DNA of 64,000 bases from an uncultured Clostridiaceae bacterium (GTDB taxonomy: Bacteria > Bacillota > Clostridia > Clostridiales > Clostridiaceae). Below the pieces are notes generated by a model. The model saw only the letters and a program-made list of their open reading frames with translations, had not been told where the DNA came from and did no database searches. Position 1 is the first letter of the stretch. Each line of letters opens with the position of its first letter. The translations under genes were made by a program, and so were the position numbers. The stretch is from positions 1-64,000 of the forward strand of contig CAMJGD010000014.1 in assembly GCA_946405135.1 (NCBI GenBank), written 5' to 3'. Of the stretch, positions 60,193 to 64,000 are shown in pieces.

Positions 60193-61647
60193 ATGATCAA
60201 AATTATAGGATTAGGTCCTGGGTCACCAGAAGCATTAACTTTAGGAGCTGTTGAGCTTTTAAGGAATAGTCCTAAAATCTATTTTAGAACAGAAAAACAC
60301 CCCACAGTAGAGTATATAAAAAAGTTAAATATAGAATTCAATACTTATGATTATGCTTATGAGAAATATGACAGTTTTGAAGAGGTTTATAATTTTATAG
60401 CAGAAGATTTATTTCAAAAGCATAATGAATGGGGAGATATACTATATGCGGTACCAGGTCATCCTTTTGTAGCAGAAAAAACTGTAAATATACTGGTAAG
60501 GCTATGTAAAAAAAATAATGTGGATGTAGAAATTGTTCCAGCAGTAAGTTTTATTGATGCCATTATGGAGAGTTTAAGAATTGACCCTGTAGAAGGACTA
60601 AAGGTGATAGACGCTTTTGAAATAAGAGAAGAAGTATTAGATAAAAGGGTAGGCACCATAATAACTCAGGTATATGATAAGTTCATAGCTTCTGAAGTAA
60701 AGCTTATTTTATCTGAATATTATAGAGATGATACAGAAGTATATTTTATAAGAGCAGCAGGTATATCAGGTGAGGAGAAAATTAAAAAGATACCTATATA
60801 TGAAATAGACAGGCAAGAAAACATAGATTATCTAACATCTTTATATATACCTAAGAATGAAGATAATAATAAGGACTTTTATGATCTTTTAAATATAATG
60901 GATAAATTAAGAAGTGAAGATGGATGTCCTTGGGACAGAGAACAAACTCATAATTCATTAAAAAAGTATCTTATTGAAGAAAGCTATGAAGTAATAGAAG
61001 CAATAGACGAAAATAATTATGATAAGATAATAGAAGAACTGGGGGATGTACTTCTTCAAGTGGTATTTCATGCAGCCATAGGAAAAGAAGAGGGATGTTT
61101 TAATATAAGTGATATAATAGAAGCTATATGCAATAAGATGATTGATAGGCATCCTCACGTTTTTGGAAATAAAAAAGTAGAAACTTCTGAAGAGGTTTTA
61201 CTGAATTGGGAGGATATAAAAAAGCAAGAGAAAGGGTATGCTACTTATACAGAAGAATTAAGGCATATAGCTAAAACTCTTCCTGCTCTTATAAGGGCTT
61301 ATAAGGTTCAAAGCAAAGCAGCGAAGGTGGGTTTTGATTGGGACCAGGTAGAAGATGCTATGGATAAGGTTATTGAAGAATTAAATGAAGTAAAAGATGT
61401 ATATAAAGGGAAAAATAAGGCAAAAATATTAGAAGAAATGGGAGATTTAATATTTGCTTGTGTTAATGTAGGCAGATTTTTAGATGTAGACCCTGAAGAA
61501 GCATTAAATGTAACTACAGATAAGTTTATAAGAAGATTCTCTTTTATTGAAGAAGAAGCATTGAAACAAGGAATAGATATGAGTCACATGACCCTGCAAG
61601 ATATGGATAATTTATGGAATAAATCAAAAATACGTGAAAAAAATTAA
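60193..61647 (+). CDS. mazG: MazG-type nucleotide pyrophosphohydrolase with N-terminal methylase domain (YabN)
   Basis: 484 aa, ATG behind AAAGGAGAGACACGT. Residues 1-~215 resemble tetrapyrrole/corrin methylases (IKIIGLGPGSPEALTLGAVE, YAVPGHPFVAEKT). From about 230 two MazG modules follow: MDKLRSEDGCPWDREQTHNS with EESYEVIEAI and EELGDVLLQVVFHA, then EELNEVKD with EEMGDLIFACVNVGR; the EExxE...ExxD magnesium sites are present. It hydrolyses nucleoside triphosphates. The fusion is the standard Firmicutes form. Confidence 0.95.
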   Translation: MIKIIGLGPGSPEALTLGAVELLRNSPKIYFRTEKHPTVEYIKKLNIEFNTYDYAYEKYDSFEEVYNFIAEDLFQKHNEWGDILYAVPGHPFVAEKTVNILVRLCKKNNVDVEIVPAVSFIDAIMESLRIDPVEGLKVIDAFEIREEVLDKRVGTIITQVYDKFIASEVKLILSEYYRDDTEVYFIRAAGISGEEKIKKIPIYEIDRQENIDYLTSLYIPKNEDNNKDFYDLLNIMDKLRSEDGCPWDREQTHNSLKKYLIEESYEVIEAIDENNYDKIIEELGDVLLQVVFHAAIGKEEGCFNISDIIEAICNKMIDRHPHVFGNKKVETSEEVLLNWEDIKKQEKGYATYTEELRHIAKTLPALIRAYKVQSKAAKVGFDWDQVEDAMDKVIEELNEVKDVYKGKNKAKILEEMGDLIFACVNVGRFLDVDPEEALNVTTDKFIRRFSFIEEEALKQGIDMSHMTLQDMDNLWNKSKIREKN

Positions 61648-61889
61648 AATTAGCAGGAATTTTGAAATTAATGAAGAATATATAAAATCAATAAAAACCA
61701 TTAGTTTTGTTAGATTACCATATTGTATTATATTTTTTGCACCAATTTAATATTAACTGTAGACTAGTATTAAGATTGGTTATATAATATGATATTGTAA
61801 AATAAATTTATTAGAAAATATAGAAATAATTATACAAAAATTAATTGTATAATTTTAATCTATACCCTAATTATAAGGAGGAAGAAAAA

Positions 61890-62165
61890 GTGAACAAAGC
61901 AGATTTAATATCAAGTATGGCAGAAAAGAGTAAGCTAACTAAAAAGGATGCAGAAGTAGCTTTAAAATCATTCATAGAAAGCGTACAAGAAGCTTTAGAA
62001 AAAGGAGAAAAAGTTCAGTTAGTAGGATTTGGAACTTTTGAAACTAGAGAAAGAGCTGCTAGAGAAGGAAGAAATCCAAGAACAAAAGAAGTTATACAAA
62101 TACCTGCAACAAAGGTTCCAGTATTTAAAGCTGGTAAAGAATTTAAAGATAGAGTAAACAAATAA
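61890..62165 (+). CDS. hup: HU family DNA-binding protein
   Basis: 91 aa. The GTG at 61890 follows AAGGAGGAAGAAAAA, giving VNKADLISSMAEKSKLTKKD; a longer frame from 61845 has no site. The beta-arm (GRNPRTKEVIQIPATKVPVF) and FGTFETRERAAREG are conserved. Binds and bends DNA as a nucleoid protein. It sits between mazG and rqcP, where Bacillus has no HU gene, and is followed by its own terminator. Confidence 0.97.
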   Translation: MNKADLISSMAEKSKLTKKDAEVALKSFIESVQEALEKGEKVQLVGFGTFETRERAAREGRNPRTKEVIQIPATKVPVFKAGKEFKDRVNK

Positions 62166-62177
62166 ACATCTATCTAT

Positions 62178-62206
62178 AAGCCCGGGTTATCTCGGGTTTT
62201 TTTATT
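62178..62206 (+). terminator. terminator of hup
   Basis: AAGCCCG and CGGGTTT pair (one wobble) around GGTTATCT, followed by seven T. Confidence 0.8.
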
Positions 62207-62254
62207 AAGAAAATTTTAGAAGTTTATTTACAAATTATTGGAGGGTAATGGTTC

Positions 62255-62524
62255 ATGAGATTAGATAAATATTTAAAAGTGTCTAGAATAATAAAAAGAA
62301 GAACTGTGGCTAAAGAAGCTTGTGAAACAGGCAGAGTATCTATTAATGGTAAAGTAGCAAAGCCAAGCACAGAAGTTAAAGAAGGAGATACTATAGAAAT
62401 ACAGTTTGCAAATAAGTTCCTAAAGGCTAGGATTATAGGAGTTTCTGAACATGTTAAAAAAGAAGAAGCTAAATCTATGTATGAAATTATTTTAGGGGAA
62501 GAGGATACAGAAGAGGTTGAGTAA
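62255..62524 (+). CDS. rqcP: S4-domain protein RqcP (YabO/HSP15-like)
   Basis: 89 aa, ATG behind TTGGAGGGTAATGGTTC. S4 RNA-binding fold: MRLDKYLKVSRIIKRRTVAK, EACETGRVSINGKVAKPSTE and VKEGDTIEIQFANK. In Bacillus RqcP binds stalled 50S subunits and helps add C-terminal alanine tails in ribosome quality control. Position (mazG side, followed by yabP) matches the Bacillus order. Confidence 0.93.
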   Translation: MRLDKYLKVSRIIKRRTVAKEACETGRVSINGKVAKPSTEVKEGDTIEIQFANKFLKARIIGVSEHVKKEEAKSMYEIILGEEDTEEVE

Positions 62525-62581
62525 TATAAATTAAACCTTTCTCATATATTATAGAGAAATATATTTGGAGGGTTTACTTAT

Positions 62582-62878
62582 ATGGAAGTGAAAAAAGAAA
62601 TAAAAATAGAAGATAAAAAGAGTAACTTAATATTAGAGAATAGAAGAAGACTTGTTTTAACAGGGGTAATAGAAATTTTTAGTTTTGATGATGAAAAGAT
62701 TTCTTTAAATACCAATCAGGGATTATTAAATATAAAAGGCCAAGAACTTAAAATAAGTAAGTTAGATGTTCAAAGTGGTGAGGCAATAATAATTGGATTA
62801 GTAGATTCCTGCATATATAGTACTAATAGTAAAAAGGCAGATAATAAAGAAAGCATATTATCAAAGCTCTTTAAATAG
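62582..62878 (+). CDS. yabP: sporulation protein YabP
   Basis: 98 aa, ATG behind TTGGAGGGTTTACTTAT. Conserved core ENRRRLVLTGVIEIFSFDDE, then ISLNTNQGLLNIKGQELKIS, typical of YabP (YabP/YqfC family), needed for spore coat or cortex formation. Next to yabQ as in other spore formers. Confidence 0.93.
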   Translation: MEVKKEIKIEDKKSNLILENRRRLVLTGVIEIFSFDDEKISLNTNQGLLNIKGQELKISKLDVQSGEAIIIGLVDSCIYSTNSKKADNKESILSKLFK

Positions 62879-62893
62879 TACAAGGTGTATAAT

Positions 62894-63277
62894 ATGATAA
62901 TGACATTATTAATTCAGTTTAAAATAATACTTTTTAGCCTAATTGCAGGAATGCTTACAGGTCTTTTGTTTGATAATTATAGGATATTTAGAGGTTTTAA
63001 TACTTGTAAGGTTGTATTAATAATAGAAGACCTACTTTTTTGGACGTTGTGTGCGCTTATAATTTTTGTGTTTTTACTCTATACAAATTATGCTTTTATG
63101 GGTTTTTATGTTTATTTATACATAGCCATAGGTGTATTGATATATTTGAAATTTATTAGCTATGCTTTTATTAAAATTCAATCTTCCATAGTTAAATCTA
63201 TAATTAAATTTATAAGAATCCTATTTAATTTTATAACTTATCCAATTAAGATAATTTTTTATAAAGGCAAAAAATAA
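62894..63277 (+). CDS. yabQ: sporulation protein YabQ
   Basis: 127 aa. The ATG at 62894 lies six bases after AAGGTG; a GTG at 62885 overlaps that site. Four hydrophobic segments (LLIQFKIILFSLIAGMLTGL, VVLIIEDLLFWTLCALIIFV, YLYIAIGVLIYLKFIS, and a short last one) with the family DNYRIFRGF motif near the start. Membrane protein required for spore cortex assembly. Confidence 0.9.
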   Translation: MIMTLLIQFKIILFSLIAGMLTGLLFDNYRIFRGFNTCKVVLIIEDLLFWTLCALIIFVFLLYTNYAFMGFYVYLYIAIGVLIYLKFISYAFIKIQSSIVKSIIKFIRILFNFITYPIKIIFYKGKK

Positions 63278-63371
63278 AATAATTTAAAAATAGCTTGAAT
63301 AAAAGTGGATTTGAAATTAAAATAGACCTATAGGGCTAAATAAAATTTTTCTTGAGGGGATATGGAGAGTT

Positions 63372-63647
63372 ATGAAAAAGAAGATTACCCTGAAAAATTT
63401 TATAATCATATTGCTGCTGATTTGCAGTGTATATACTGTAGTAAATCAGCAAATTAGAATGCAAAAAATAAAAAAACAGGTAACAAATGAACAAAATCGA
63501 CTAAATACTTTAAAGAAAGAAAATCAAAAATTACAGGATGAAGTAAACTTGTCAAAAACAGATCGCTATATGGAAAAGCTTGCAAGAGAAAGATTGGGAT
63601 ATGTTAAGCCTAATGAGACTCCTGTAATAAATAGTGAGGCAAAATAA
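63372..63647 (+). CDS. divIC: septum formation initiator DivIC
   Basis: 91 aa, ATG behind GAGGGGATATGGAGAGTT. One membrane helix (about 9-27), then a periplasmic-type coiled coil (QIRMQKIKKQVTNEQNRLNT, KKENQKLQDEVNL) and the family end YMEKLARERLGYVKPNE. With FtsL/DivIB it links the divisome to septal wall synthesis. Confidence 0.93.
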   Translation: MKKKITLKNFIIILLLICSVYTVVNQQIRMQKIKKQVTNEQNRLNTLKKENQKLQDEVNLSKTDRYMEKLARERLGYVKPNETPVINSEAK

Positions 63648-63712
63648 TAATTTAAAGGTTTATTATATTTTTATATAAATTTTAATAATTTTTAAGGAGG
63701 AGTCTTTTTAAT

Positions 63713-64000
63713 ATGACCTTATTGGCAGGAAACATTTTAGAAGGCAAAGTAGTTAACATTACTAATTTTGGAGCTTTTGTAGAAGTAGAAGGCAAAACTG
63801 GTTTAGTACATATCTCAGAAGTAGCTGATACTTTTGTAAAAGATATTAGAGATCATTTGAAGGAGAATGATAAGGTAAAAGTAAAAGTAATATCTGTAGA
63901 TGAAAATGGTAAAATAAGCCTATCTATAAAGCAAGCTAATATTACAAAAAAATCTTCTAGACCTATAGAAATTGATTGGGCTTCAGAAAAGAGCAAAGCT
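63713..64000 (+). CDS. S1 RNA-binding domain protein (YabR-like), partial
   Basis: 96 codons are visible and the frame runs off the window end. ATG at 63713 behind AAGGAGGAGTCTTTTTAAT. An S1 domain covers residues about 6-75: GNILEGKVVNITNFGAFVEV, TGLVHISEVADTFVKDI, LKENDKVKVKVISVDENGKI, SLSIKQA. Matches yabR after divIC in Bacillus. Confidence 0.93.
   Translation, partial: MTLLAGNILEGKVVNITNFGAFVEVEGKTGLVHISEVADTFVKDIRDHLKENDKVKVKVISVDENGKISLSIKQANITKKSSRPIEIDWASEKSKA

Noticed and set aside
1-64000. tRNA or rRNA genes, prophage structural genes, replication origin
   Set aside because: None recognised; no tRNA cloverleaf with a GGTTCRA arm, no capsid or tail genes and no DnaA-box cluster seen by eye. 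An automated tRNA search was not possible.

Overview
The window is a low-GC chromosomal segment from an endospore-forming clostridium, most likely Clostridium sensu stricto. The evidence is A/T-ending codons, strong AAGGAGG-type ribosome binding sites, a GerA-type germination operon, Spo0E-, SpoVG-, SpoVT-, SpoVB-, YabP- and YabQ-like sporulation proteins, a PolC replicase and a T-box-controlled asnS. No rRNA or tRNA gene and no CRISPR array was seen.

The left half (about 0.3-29.5 kb) is an accessory region full of mobile and broken genes. In order it holds: an unknown basic protein; a solitary TnpB with a probable guide-RNA region; a tandem ParB-like protein; a small serine recombinase; a small HTH gene followed by a 3'-truncated C5 cytosine methyltransferase, which is fused tail to tail with a 3'-truncated PAS-GGDEF gene; a chemotaxis receptor broken by an exact 22-bp tandem duplication; a Spo0E-like phosphatase; a large HTH protein; a four-gene gerA-type operon (the fourth gene encodes a 53-aa membrane protein); an IS66 element beside an IS3-family element; a large serine recombinase; a membrane MORN-repeat protein; a HEPN-type protein; an AbrB-like regulator with a DUF998 membrane protein; a frameshifted GyrI-like gene; a methyltransferase; and a GNAT acetyltransferase.

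Between 28.5 and 29.5 kb lies a dense non-coding region. It contains an unannotated type I toxin-antitoxin locus (33-aa holin-like toxin, convergent antisense RNA, shared bidirectional terminator). Next to it are three copies of a roughly 75-bp folded repeat whose stems covary between copies. Two of the copies form a 214-bp inverted repeat. I do not recognise this element and consider it the best candidate for something undescribed.

The right half is mostly core genome. It starts with polC, asnS with its T-box leader, and a cytochrome b5-like/[NiFe]-hydrogenase cluster (b5 protein, small subunit without Tat signal, large subunit, maturation protease). It continues with a phosphoesterase, murC and an HD-GYP protein. 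From 44.8 kb to the end it follows the purR-spoVG-glmU-prs-pth-mfd-prsA-spoVT-spoVB-mazG-(hup)-rqcP-yabP-yabQ-divIC-yabR order known from Bacillus. A response regulator, a histidine kinase and an HtrA-like protein lacking its catalytic His and Ser are inserted between prs and pth, and an HU gene lies between mazG and rqcP.
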